From Candidatus Woesearchaeota archaeon (GTDB lineage: Archaea; Nanobdellota; Nanobdellia; Woesearchaeales; WJKV01): 5,672 bases of DNA. This document shows, in pieces, positions 1-5,672 of the stretch (positions are counted from its first letter, which is position 1; each line of letters opens with the position of its first letter). Below the pieces are notes generated by a model. It searched no databases. It saw only the letters and a program-made list of their open reading frames with translations, and was not told the origin of the DNA. The stretch is from contig WJKV01000125.1 in NCBI GenBank assembly GCA_014728875.1, positions 1-5,672 on the forward strand, in the 5' to 3' direction. Both the position numbers and the translations under genes were made by a program.

Positions 1-137
1 CGTTCAGGGAAACGTATTTTGATGAGGTTTCAAAATTGAGACAATCGCTCGAATTGATTATGGAAGAAATGGACGAATTAAAGAGATTCTTGAAAAAAGA
101 ACCCAATATTAGTTCTGATCAAGGCACCCTGCTATAA
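1..137 (+). CDS. C-terminal end of an unidentified protein with a charged coiled-coil-like tail (5' truncated)
   Basis: An open frame enters from the left edge (first full codon at position 3) and stops at TAA 135-137, giving the last 44 residues of a protein. The other two forward frames stop within about the first 40 bases. The visible part is a strongly charged amphipathic helix: hydrophobic residues recur at heptad-like spacing through VSKLRQSLELIMEEMDELK, then comes a basic FLKK patch and a short polar tail ending in GTLL. This suggests a coiled-coil or helical C-terminus, but the family cannot be named from so little. The stop lies 12 nt before the ATG of the hef gene, so the two are probably co-transcribed. 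Coding status is inferred from the open frame, the residue composition and the tight spacing. Confidence 0.6.
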   Translation, partial: FRETYFDEVSKLRQSLELIMEEMDELKRFLKKEPNISSDQGTLL

Positions 138-149
138 TTAGTATTGAAA

Positions 150-2381
150 ATGTTGCGAGATTTTAAAGCCAGACTTTACCAGCAGACTATTTTTGCTACT
201 TGTTCTTCTCATAATACAATGGTCGTTCTGCCGACAGGAATGGGAAAGACCGGAATAGGCCTGCTTCTTGCTGCGAGAAGATTAGCACAGTATCCAAAAA
301 GCAAGATTTTGATTCTGGCGCCGACAAAACCCTTGCTGGACCAGCACTGCAGGACTTTTATTAAGCACCTTTCTTTCGATTCTGACCAGCTCACTGTTTT
401 TTCAGGCAGCACAGCTCCGCAGAAAAGGAAAGAACTCTGGCAGGAAAAGCAGGTTTTCTTCAGCACGCCGCAGACGATAGAGAATGATCTGATCTCCGGC
501 AGGATCAATTTGCAGGATGTGAGCATGTTGTGTTTTGACGAATGTCATCGGGCAACAGGAGATTACAGCTATGTTTTCATTGCAAAGCAGTATGAAAAGC
601 AGGCAAGGCATATGCGAATTTTAGCATTGACAGCGAGCCCGGGAAGCGACATGGAGAAGATCAACGAAGTTTTGGCCAATCTTTTCATTGAAAAAGTTGA
701 GATAAGGACCGAGACAGATCCTGATGTAAAGCCCTATATACAAGAAGTGGAAAAAGAATACGTCTATCTTGAACTGCCGGCAGAGTTAAAGATAGTCCAC
801 AATTGTCTGAAACACAGTTTCAAATCAAAATTGACAGAGATGAAAAAACTAGGATATATTAACAGCATAGAAAACAGAACCAAGACAGACATCCTGAAGC
901 TGCAGGGAGTCTTGCAGGGACAGATTGCGCAGGGCGACAAAAGTTTTGAACTGTTGAAATCAGTAAGTTATGCAGCAGAAGCATTGAAAGTGGAGCACGC
1001 CATAGAATTGCTGGAGACTCAGGGTCTGACCCCTCTATTGTTGTATATGGAAGAGATATACAAACAGGCCAAGACAACAAAAACAAGAGCAGTGAAGAAT
1101 CTTGCAAACGATCCCAATTTCCGGGCTGCATATATCAAGGTCAAGGAATACATTCCAAAGACAGAGCATCCCAAATTGGAAAAGTTGAAAGAGATCCTGA
1201 ACCGACAAATAAATGTCAATCCAAATGTGAAGATAATAATCTTCAGCAACTTCAGAGATACAGGAGACAAGATAGAAGAGCAGATAAGATCGAACAGCAA
1301 GATAAAAACAACAGTCTTTGTCGGCCAGGCGCAGAAAAAAGGTTTCAAAGGCATGTCGCAGAAAAAACAGATAGAGACTCTAGAGAAATTCAAGGATGGA
1401 GAGTTCAATGTTCTTATCATGACGAGTGTCGGCGAAGAAGGTCTCGACATCCCGCAGGTCGACACAGTCATCTTTTATGAGCCTATTCCTTCTGCAATAA
1501 GAACGGTCCAAAGAAGGGGCCGGACAGGCAGGCTGGAGAAAGGTAAAGTCATAGTTCTCATGACAAAAGGAACTCGTGACGAGGGCTATAGATGGAGCGC
1601 TTATCATAAGGAAAAAAGGATGTTCAGGAACCTGAAAAAATTGAAAACAGAAATAAGCAATTACATGACAGCAAAGGACAGGGACCAGCAGTCCATCAAT
1701 GATTTTCTTGACCAGACAAAAAAAGAACAGCCGTTGAAATTATATGCAGATACTCGTGAGAAAGGCAATCCTGTCATAAAGGAGCTGGCAGGCCTGGGTT
1801 TCAGCATAGAATTGAACAGGCTGGAAAGCGCAGACTATATCCTGTCTAAAGATGTCGGTGTAGAATTCAAGACGATTAAGGACTTTGTTGACAGCATCGT
1901 CGATGGCAGGTTATTGTCGCAAATCAAGGCATTGAAGAAAAGTTATCCTAGGCCTCTGATGATATTAGAAGGAACAGAGGATATATACAGCATGCGAAAA
2001 GTGCATCCTAATGCGATCAGGGGGATGCTTGCAGCCATCACAGTTAGTTATGGCATCCCCATCATCAGGACCTCGCACAGCAAAGAGACCGCATCAATAA
2101 TGGCCACCATCATGATCCGGGAGCAGGAGAAAAACGAACCCCCATTGAACTACAATCCTCATTCTGCAAAACCCCAGACCTTGAAGCAGCAGCAGGAATA
2201 TTTCATAGGTTCTTTGCCGAACATAGGTCCGGGCCTTGCAAAAGAGCTGCTCAAAGAGTTTAAAACGGTGAAGAACATGATCAATGCATCTATAGAGGAT
2301 CTAAAGAAGATTGAAAAAGTGGGCAAAACAAAGGCTGCAAAGATCAAAGACATCATAGAGAGAGAATACGAAGACAAGTAA
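150..2381 (+). CDS. hef: Hef-type fused helicase / XPF-family structure-specific nuclease
   Basis: Archaeal Hef (FANCM/XPF relative) unwinds and cuts forked or branched DNA during replication-fork repair; family members act as dimers through the nuclease and HhH parts. Numbering is from ATG 150 (743 aa, a normal full length). The SF2 helicase core has Walker A LPTGMGKT (27-34), DECH (130-133), TAS (161-163), motif V TSVGEEGLDIP (425-435) and motif VI QRRGRTGR (454-461). The helical insert typical of Hef/MDA5-like helicases fills about 190-340. An XPF nuclease domain follows at about 531-665, with DTRE (D534), a D at 562, and E572/K574/D578 in the catalytic stretch. Two helix-hairpin-helix motifs fill about 690-743. 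The nuclease signature reads EFK instead of ERK, and AD instead of GD, so cleavage activity may be altered. An in-frame TTG lies at 144, but ATG 150 is preferred: family alignment begins near LRDFKARLYQQ and neither start has a clear SD. It follows the upstream gene closely, probably in one transcript. Confidence 0.93.
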   Translation: MLRDFKARLYQQTIFATCSSHNTMVVLPTGMGKTGIGLLLAARRLAQYPKSKILILAPTKPLLDQHCRTFIKHLSFDSDQLTVFSGSTAPQKRKELWQEKQVFFSTPQTIENDLISGRINLQDVSMLCFDECHRATGDYSYVFIAKQYEKQARHMRILALTASPGSDMEKINEVLANLFIEKVEIRTETDPDVKPYIQEVEKEYVYLELPAELKIVHNCLKHSFKSKLTEMKKLGYINSIENRTKTDILKLQGVLQGQIAQGDKSFELLKSVSYAAEALKVEHAIELLETQGLTPLLLYMEEIYKQAKTTKTRAVKNLANDPNFRAAYIKVKEYIPKTEHPKLEKLKEILNRQINVNPNVKIIIFSNFRDTGDKIEEQIRSNSKIKTTVFVGQAQKKGFKGMSQKKQIETLEKFKDGEFNVLIMTSVGEEGLDIPQVDTVIFYEPIPSAIRTVQRRGRTGRLEKGKVIVLMTKGTRDEGYRWSAYHKEKRMFRNLKKLKTEISNYMTAKDRDQQSINDFLDQTKKEQPLKLYADTREKGNPVIKELAGLGFSIELNRLESADYILSKDVGVEFKTIKDFVDSIVDGRLLSQIKALKKSYPRPLMILEGTEDIYSMRKVHPNAIRGMLAAITVSYGIPIIRTSHSKETASIMATIMIREQEKNEPPLNYNPHSAKPQTLKQQQEYFIGSLPNIGPGLAKELLKEFKTVKNMINASIEDLKKIEKVGKTKAAKIKDIIEREYEDK

Positions 2382-2420
2382 AAAAGGGAAATAGTAGAAA
2401 AGGCCAAAAAAGCATAAATA

Positions 2421-2440
2421 AGGAAAAAGTAAATTTTCTT
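2421..2440 (+). terminator. Weak A/T hairpin after hef, possible terminator
   Basis: AGGAAAA (2421-2427) can pair with TTTTCTT (2434-2440), including one G-T wobble, around a 6-nt loop. The stem is 7 bp but almost all A-T, so it would be unstable. The T-rich 3' arm could itself act as an archaeal U-tract terminator. It sits 40 nt after the hef stop and just before the promoter-like boxes, a sensible place for a transcript end. Support is weak. Confidence 0.22.
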
Positions 2441-2450
2441 ACAATAAACA

Positions 2451-2458
2451 TTTATATA
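2451..2458 (+). promoter_or_regulatory. Archaeal TATA box, likely promoter of the carbamate kinase operon
   Basis: TTTATATA lies in the only sizeable spacer of the window, with A-rich sequence before it (AATAAACA) that could serve as a TFB-recognition element. With the usual 26-27 bp from box centre to transcription start, the transcript would begin near 2481. That leaves a leader of about 34 nt before ATG 2515, with a G-rich SD-like stretch inside it. This fits better than the second box at 2491. No transcript evidence is available from sequence alone. Confidence 0.5.
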
Positions 2459-2490
2459 TGAAAGACATTACATAGATAGACATTGGGACA

Positions 2491-2498
2491 TTTAAATA
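2491..2498 (+). promoter_or_regulatory. Second TATA-like box, alternative promoter
   Basis: TTTAAATA matches an archaeal TATA box, but its centre is only about 20 bp before ATG 2515. The usual spacing would put the transcription start at or just inside the start codon, so it could only drive a leaderless transcript with shorter than normal spacing. It is probably secondary or fortuitous. Confidence 0.25.
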
Positions 2499-2502
2499 AA
2501 AA

Positions 2503-2506
2503 GGGG
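2503..2506 (+). promoter_or_regulatory. SD-like GGGG before carbamate kinase
   Basis: GGGG within AAGGGGTCAA lies 8 nt before ATG 2515. It is the only purine-rich G cluster close to the start. It is a weak match to the archaeal SD (GGAGGTGA) but supports 2515 as the start. Confidence 0.35.
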
Positions 2507-2514
2507 TCAATATT

Positions 2515-3456
2515 ATGAGAAAGACAGTGGTTGTTGCATTGGGAGGGAATGCCATCCTGGCGAAAAAACAGAAGCCTAGCATTTCCAGCCAATTCGCGAA
2601 TGTAAAGACCGCTATCAAGCACATTCTGCCTTTGTTCAAGGAATGCAACTTGATTGTCACACACGGCAACGGCCCGCAAGTCGGCAATATTATGATCAGG
2701 GTAGAGGAGGCGCTGGGAAAAGCCTATAATCTGCCGTTAGAGGTCTGCGTGGCTGAGAGCGAGGGGGAAATTGGATACATAATTGACCAGTGTTTGTTGA
2801 ATGCGCTCCATGAAAAAAAGATCAAGGCAGGCGTTGCCACTTTATTGACTCAGGTAGTTGTCGACAAAAATGACAGCGCATTCCAAGAGCCCACAAAGCC
2901 TGTCGGTCCGTTTTATTCTAAAAAGCAAGCTGATGCATTGAAAAGAAAAGGTCTGCCTGTTATTTTCGACTCAGGAAGAGGTTACAGGCGGGTTGTACCT
3001 TCTCCTAAACCATTAAGAATTATAGAATCGCCGGTCATCAGGAAACTGATAAAGCAGCGCACAATAGTAATTGCAGCAGGAGGCGGAGGCATTCCTGTAA
3101 TAGAGGAGAACGGGCAGCATAAAGGTGTGGAAGCTGTGATAGACAAGGATCTGGCGTCCAGCTGTCTGGCGAAAAGCGTGAAAGCGAACATCCTGCTGAT
3201 ACTTACAGGAGTAGATAGTGTGAAATTAAATTTTAAAAAACGGTCGCAGAAGAATATAGACAGGATGGACATCCAGACCGCTATAGAATACATGAAAGAG
3301 GGCCATTTCCCTCCCGGCAGCATGGGCCCTAAGATCCAGGCTGCGATAGATTTTCTTGAGAGTGGCGGCGAGGAAGTCATCATCACGTCTCCTGAAAATG
3401 CAGAGAAGGCGTTTGCAGGCAAGAAAGGTACGAGCATAGTCAAGGTGATAAAATGA
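2515..3456 (+). CDS. arcC: Carbamate kinase
   Basis: Cytosolic enzyme that reversibly transfers phosphate between carbamoyl phosphate and ADP, giving ATP plus carbamate (ammonia and CO2). In some archaea the family has been proposed to run toward carbamoyl-phosphate synthesis. It is 313 aa, a normal length, in the amino acid kinase fold. Family blocks appear in order: ALGGNA (8-13), HGNGPQVG (50-57), CVAESEGEIGY (78-88), TQVVVD (112-117), PTKPVGPFY (126-134) with the catalytic-region Lys128, RRVVPSPKP (158-166), AAGGGGIPV (187-195), VEAVIDKDLAS (205-215), LTGVD (230-234) and FPPGSMGPK (265-273) with Lys273. The block usually read as SQG here reads SEG (82-84), a mild variant. ATG 2515 begins directly at the first beta strand (RKTVVVALGG), so no residues are missing. 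It is the first gene after the spacer promoter. Its TGA overlaps the next gene's ATG, which implies coupled translation. Carbamate versus another amino acid kinase substrate is not in doubt given PTKP and PPGSMGPK. Confidence 0.96.
   Translation: MRKTVVVALGGNAILAKKQKPSISSQFANVKTAIKHILPLFKECNLIVTHGNGPQVGNIMIRVEEALGKAYNLPLEVCVAESEGEIGYIIDQCLLNALHEKKIKAGVATLLTQVVVDKNDSAFQEPTKPVGPFYSKKQADALKRKGLPVIFDSGRGYRRVVPSPKPLRIIESPVIRKLIKQRTIVIAAGGGGIPVIEENGQHKGVEAVIDKDLASSCLAKSVKANILLILTGVDSVKLNFKKRSQKNIDRMDIQTAIEYMKEGHFPPGSMGPKIQAAIDFLESGGEEVIITSPENAEKAFAGKKGTSIVKVIK
3444..3449 (+). promoter_or_regulatory. Strong archaeal SD for the COG2403 gene, inside the carbamate kinase coding end
   Basis: GGTGAT complements the conserved archaeal 16S 3' tail (ATCACCTCC) and ends 3 nt before ATG 3453. 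It lies within the last codons of carbamate kinase, so ribosomes can restart at the ATGA overlap, and it fixes 3453 as the start of the next gene. It is the best SD match in the window. Confidence 0.6.
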
Positions 3457-4790
3457 AGAATGTAATCATCATGGGAGCCGCAGGCAGGGACTTCCATAAT
3501 TTCAATACCTATTACAAAGACAAAGAAGCACATCATGTTGTTGCGTTCACAGCAGAGCAGATCCCCAACATAAGCGGAAGGAAATATCCTGCAAAACTTG
3601 CCGGAAGACTGTATCCTAAAGGAATACCCATCTTTCCGGAAGAACAGCTGCCTAAGCTGATAAAAAAATTCAAAGTGGACGATGTTGTCCTTTCCTATTC
3701 AGACTTGTCCCACATAGAAGTGATGCACAAGGCGAGCATTGCAAACGCCAACGGCGCGAATTTTGTTCTCTTGTCTGTAGAGGACACCACATTAAAAAGC
3801 CAGAAGCCTGTGGTGGCGGTTTGCGCAGTGAGGACTGGATGCGGCAAAAGTCCGCTCTCAAGAAAGATAAGTCTTTATTACAAGAAAAAAGGCTATTCTG
3901 TTGTTATTGTGCGCCACCCCATGCCTTACGGGAATCTAATAAAACAGGAATGCCAGCGTTTTGCTTCTTACGAAGACTTAAACAAGCATGACTGTACAAT
4001 TGAAGAGAGGGAAGAATATGAACCGCACATCAATAACGGCATAATTGTGTATGCAGGCGTGAATTACCAGCTCATTCTGAAGGAGGCCGAAAAAGAAGCA
4101 GACATCATCATTTGGGACGGGGGAAATAATGACACTCCTTTCTTTAAGCCTGATCTTTTGTTCGTTGTTGCGGATCCGCACAGGGCAGGCCATGAAATAA
4201 CCTATTATCCCGGCGAGACCAATCTTAGAATGGCTGACATTGTTTTGATTAACAAGGCAGATACTGCCACAAAACAAAACATAGACATGGTGAGACAAAA
4301 CACAAAACAGTACAATCCGAAAGCCAAGATAATAGAGGCGGAATCTGAAGTCATAATAGAGGATCCTTCTGTGATTGAAGGAAAGAATGTCTTGGTTGTA
4401 GAGGACGGCCCCACATTGACGCACGGAGGCATGGAATTCGGCGCAGGAATAATTGCAGCAAGACAGAATGGTGCGGGCAAGATAATCGATCCCAGAAAGT
4501 TTGCAGTCGGCTCAATCAAGCAGGTATATTCTAAATATCCTCACCTGACAAATGTATTGCCTGCCATGGGTTATGGCAGGAAGCAGGTAAAAGAACTGGA
4601 GAAAACAATAAGGAAAGCGAATTGCGATCTGGTGATCGATGGTAGTCCTGTCAATCTAGACAAGCTGATCAAAAGCAACAAACCCATCATACCAATAAGT
4701 TATGAGATCAAAGAGAAAGGCGGGCTTAAGGTAGAAGACGTTTTAAAAAAATTGAAAGTCAAAAAAGAAAAAAGGCAGAGGAAAAAATGA
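3453..4790 (+). CDS. COG2403-type P-loop NTPase, related to cyclic 2,3-diphosphoglycerate synthetase
   Basis: A 445-aa two-part protein. The N-terminal Rossmann-like part (about 1-115) opens with VIIMGAAGRDFHNFN and contains the AFTAEQIPNISGRKYP stretch typical of COG2403. The P-loop part begins near 118 with AVRTGCGKS (125-133), where Lys132 and Ser133 are kept but the first glycine of GxxxxGKS is valine. A DGGNND segment (222-227) sits where a switch-like Asp would be, VADPHRAGHE follows, and NKAD (267-270) is a G4-like guanine-recognition motif. The last 14 residues form a basic tail (KKLKVKKEKRQRKK). The family includes the cyclic 2,3-diphosphoglycerate synthetase of methanogens, so automatic labels use that name. 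For non-methanogen members the substrate is unproven, and 'predicted GTPase' is the safer call. It is coupled by ATGA overlaps to carbamate kinase before and the transcarbamoylase after. This suggests, but does not show, a role in carbamoyl-phosphate or ornithine/citrulline metabolism. Family membership is confident, function is not. Confidence 0.85.
   Translation: MKNVIIMGAAGRDFHNFNTYYKDKEAHHVVAFTAEQIPNISGRKYPAKLAGRLYPKGIPIFPEEQLPKLIKKFKVDDVVLSYSDLSHIEVMHKASIANANGANFVLLSVEDTTLKSQKPVVAVCAVRTGCGKSPLSRKISLYYKKKGYSVVIVRHPMPYGNLIKQECQRFASYEDLNKHDCTIEEREEYEPHINNGIIVYAGVNYQLILKEAEKEADIIIWDGGNNDTPFFKPDLLFVVADPHRAGHEITYYPGETNLRMADIVLINKADTATKQNIDMVRQNTKQYNPKAKIIEAESEVIIEDPSVIEGKNVLVVEDGPTLTHGGMEFGAGIIAARQNGAGKIIDPRKFAVGSIKQVYSKYPHLTNVLPAMGYGRKQVKELEKTIRKANCDLVIDGSPVNLDKLIKSNKPIIPISYEIKEKGGLKVEDVLKKLKVKKEKRQRKK
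4778..4781 (+). promoter_or_regulatory. SD-like GAGG before the transcarbamoylase
   Basis: GAGG lies 5 nt before ATG 4787, inside the basic C-terminal codons of the upstream gene. It supports re-initiation at the ATGA overlap and the choice of 4787 as start. Confidence 0.45.
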
Positions 4791-5672
4791 ATCTGCTAAG
4801 TGTAAACGATTTTTCAAAAAAAAAGATACTTGAATTGATTGGAGAAGCAAAGAAAATAAAAAACAGACCTAAACAGTATGAGAACAAACTAAAAAACAAG
4901 ACCTTGTTGCTTTTTTTCGAGCTGCCTTCTTTGAGGACAAGGCTGAGCTTTGAGACAGCCATTCACCAGCTGGGAGGACATTCCATCTTCTACAAGACAG
5001 ATCCTGGCTTGTGGAAATTAAAGGAAAGCATTAGCGATTCTTCAAAAAACATAAGCCTGTTCAGCGACATAGTAACTCTTAGGCTGGTAAAACACAAAGA
5101 CATTGAAGAATTTGCGCAAAACTCTTCTATTCCTGTGATAAATGCGCTCACAGACATGTATCATCCGTGCCAGATATTGAGCGACATGCTGACGATAATT
5201 GAGCATAAGAAAAGATTACAAGGCTTGAAGCTTGCTTATCTGGGAGATTCGAACAACAATATAACTCACAGTCTTCTGATCTGTTGCAGCAGGCTGGGCC
5301 TGCACATCTCTGTTGCCTGTCCAAAACAAAAAGAATATTCTCCGCAGAAAACAGTGATTGAAAAAGCGAAAGAGTACAGCAGAACAAGCAAGAACAAGAT
5401 TGAAATTACATCTGACCCTGTTGCAGCTGTTAAAGACGCAGACATAATATACACAGACAGCTGGATGTCCTATGCGATTCCGAAGGCCAAACAAAAGCAA
5501 AGAAAAAAGATTCTGAAAAAGTATCAAGTGAACAGCAGTCTGTTAAAGAAAGCAAAACCAGGTGCGATCTTTATGCATTGCTTGCCTGCGACCAGAGGCA
5601 AGGAAGTGACAGCTGATGTCATCGACGGCCCCAAGAGCGTTGTTTTCAAGCAGGCAGAGAACAGGCTGCACA
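4787..5672 (+). CDS. argF: Ornithine carbamoyltransferase family protein (3' truncated by the window)
   Basis: The family transfers the carbamoyl group from carbamoyl phosphate to an amine; with ornithine it makes citrulline, and the reverse reaction serves citrulline breakdown. The visible 295 codons run open to the window end. Ornithine transcarbamoylases are usually about 305-335 aa, so only a short C-terminal helix is missing. Carbamoyl-phosphate motifs are present: SLRTR (48-52, usual STRTR), Arg99 with His103, and YHPCQ (125-129). The substrate side has DSWMSY (224-229, then AIP) where ornithine enzymes usually show DxWxSM(G), and HCLPATRG (264-271) with Cys265, usually HCLPAHRG. The carboxyl part GPKSVVFKQAENRLH matches the family. 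The start at the ATGA overlap gives the expected N-terminus (LLSVNDFSKKKILELI). It is the last visible gene of the operon and would use the carbamoyl phosphate handled by the carbamate kinase. The family is secure. Ornithine as substrate is likely but not certain, because the substrate loop differs; putrescine or another amine is possible. Confidence 0.9.
   Translation, partial: MNLLSVNDFSKKKILELIGEAKKIKNRPKQYENKLKNKTLLLFFELPSLRTRLSFETAIHQLGGHSIFYKTDPGLWKLKESISDSSKNISLFSDIVTLRLVKHKDIEEFAQNSSIPVINALTDMYHPCQILSDMLTIIEHKKRLQGLKLAYLGDSNNNITHSLLICCSRLGLHISVACPKQKEYSPQKTVIEKAKEYSRTSKNKIEITSDPVAAVKDADIIYTDSWMSYAIPKAKQKQRKKILKKYQVNSSLLKKAKPGAIFMHCLPATRGKEVTADVIDGPKSVVFKQAENRLH

Noticed and set aside
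133..138. TATAAT resembling a bacterial -10 box or archaeal TATA box before hef
   Set aside because: It overlaps the end of the upstream gene and is only 6-12 nt before the hef start candidates, too close for either promoter type, and the gene content is archaeal.
1019..1471. 150-codon open frame on the minus strand inside hef
   Set aside because: It is antisense to the helicase core, including motif V. Its hydrophobic, Cys/Phe-rich composition is what the complement of Lys/Glu-rich coding sequence produces.
150..2381. Possible RIG-I/Dicer-like or antiviral helicase
   Set aside because: The helicase insert is shared with that group, but the C-terminal XPF nuclease and tandem HhH motifs identify Hef, a DNA-repair protein.
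2382..2514. Riboswitch, small RNA, or small gene in the spacer
   Set aside because: The 133 bp are A/T-rich with no stable stems, no tRNA-like cloverleaf and no convincing start/SD with a sustained open frame. Only promoter-like boxes and one weak hairpin are supportable.
2982..3536. 184-codon open frame on the minus strand
   Set aside because: It lies opposite carbamate kinase and the start of the COG2403 gene, both of which have complete family motifs. Its translation shows no recognisable domain and looks like an antisense shadow.
3978..4424. 148-codon open frame on the minus strand inside the COG2403 gene
   Set aside because: It is antisense to the conserved DGGNND and NKAD region, with no domain or start signal of its own.

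Overview
The window looks archaeal and most resembles the DPANN group (Woesearchaeota/Pacearchaeota type). This is inferred from gene content and style, not from a marker gene. It carries a Hef-type helicase/XPF-nuclease fusion, which is an archaeal architecture, and a COG2403-type protein related to cyclic 2,3-diphosphoglycerate synthetase. Proteins are lysine-rich, spacers are short and A-rich, genes overlap by ATGA, one spacer has archaeal TATA-like boxes, and a GGTGAT Shine-Dalgarno (SD) matches the archaeal 16S tail. All recognised genes are on the + strand.

Left part (1-2381): the last 44 codons of an unidentified gene with a charged, coiled-coil-like tail, followed within about 12 nt by a complete hef gene for branched-DNA repair. 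The helicase motifs are intact. The XPF-type nuclease keeps its acidic residues but departs from the consensus at two places: ERK has become EFK, and the GD before it has become AD.

Spacer (2382-2514, 133 bp): A/T-rich, with a weak hairpin and two TATA-like boxes. It separates the repair unit from a metabolic unit.

Right part (2515-5672): a tight three-gene operon, each junction a 4-nt ATGA overlap. The order is carbamate kinase, then a COG2403 P-loop protein (predicted GTPase, often labelled cyclic 2,3-diphosphoglycerate synthase), then an ornithine-carbamoyltransferase-family enzyme cut by the window end. Carbamate kinase and the transcarbamoylase share carbamoyl phosphate. The pair can either make citrulline from ornithine, ammonia and CO2 at the cost of ATP, or break citrulline down to yield ATP. 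No arginine deiminase lies in the window. The P-loop protein between them has no established role in carbamoyl-phosphate chemistry, and the transcarbamoylase has a changed substrate-loop motif (DSWMSY in place of DxWxSM). This trio is the most interesting part of the window. There are no RNA genes, CRISPR arrays or mobile elements that I can support.
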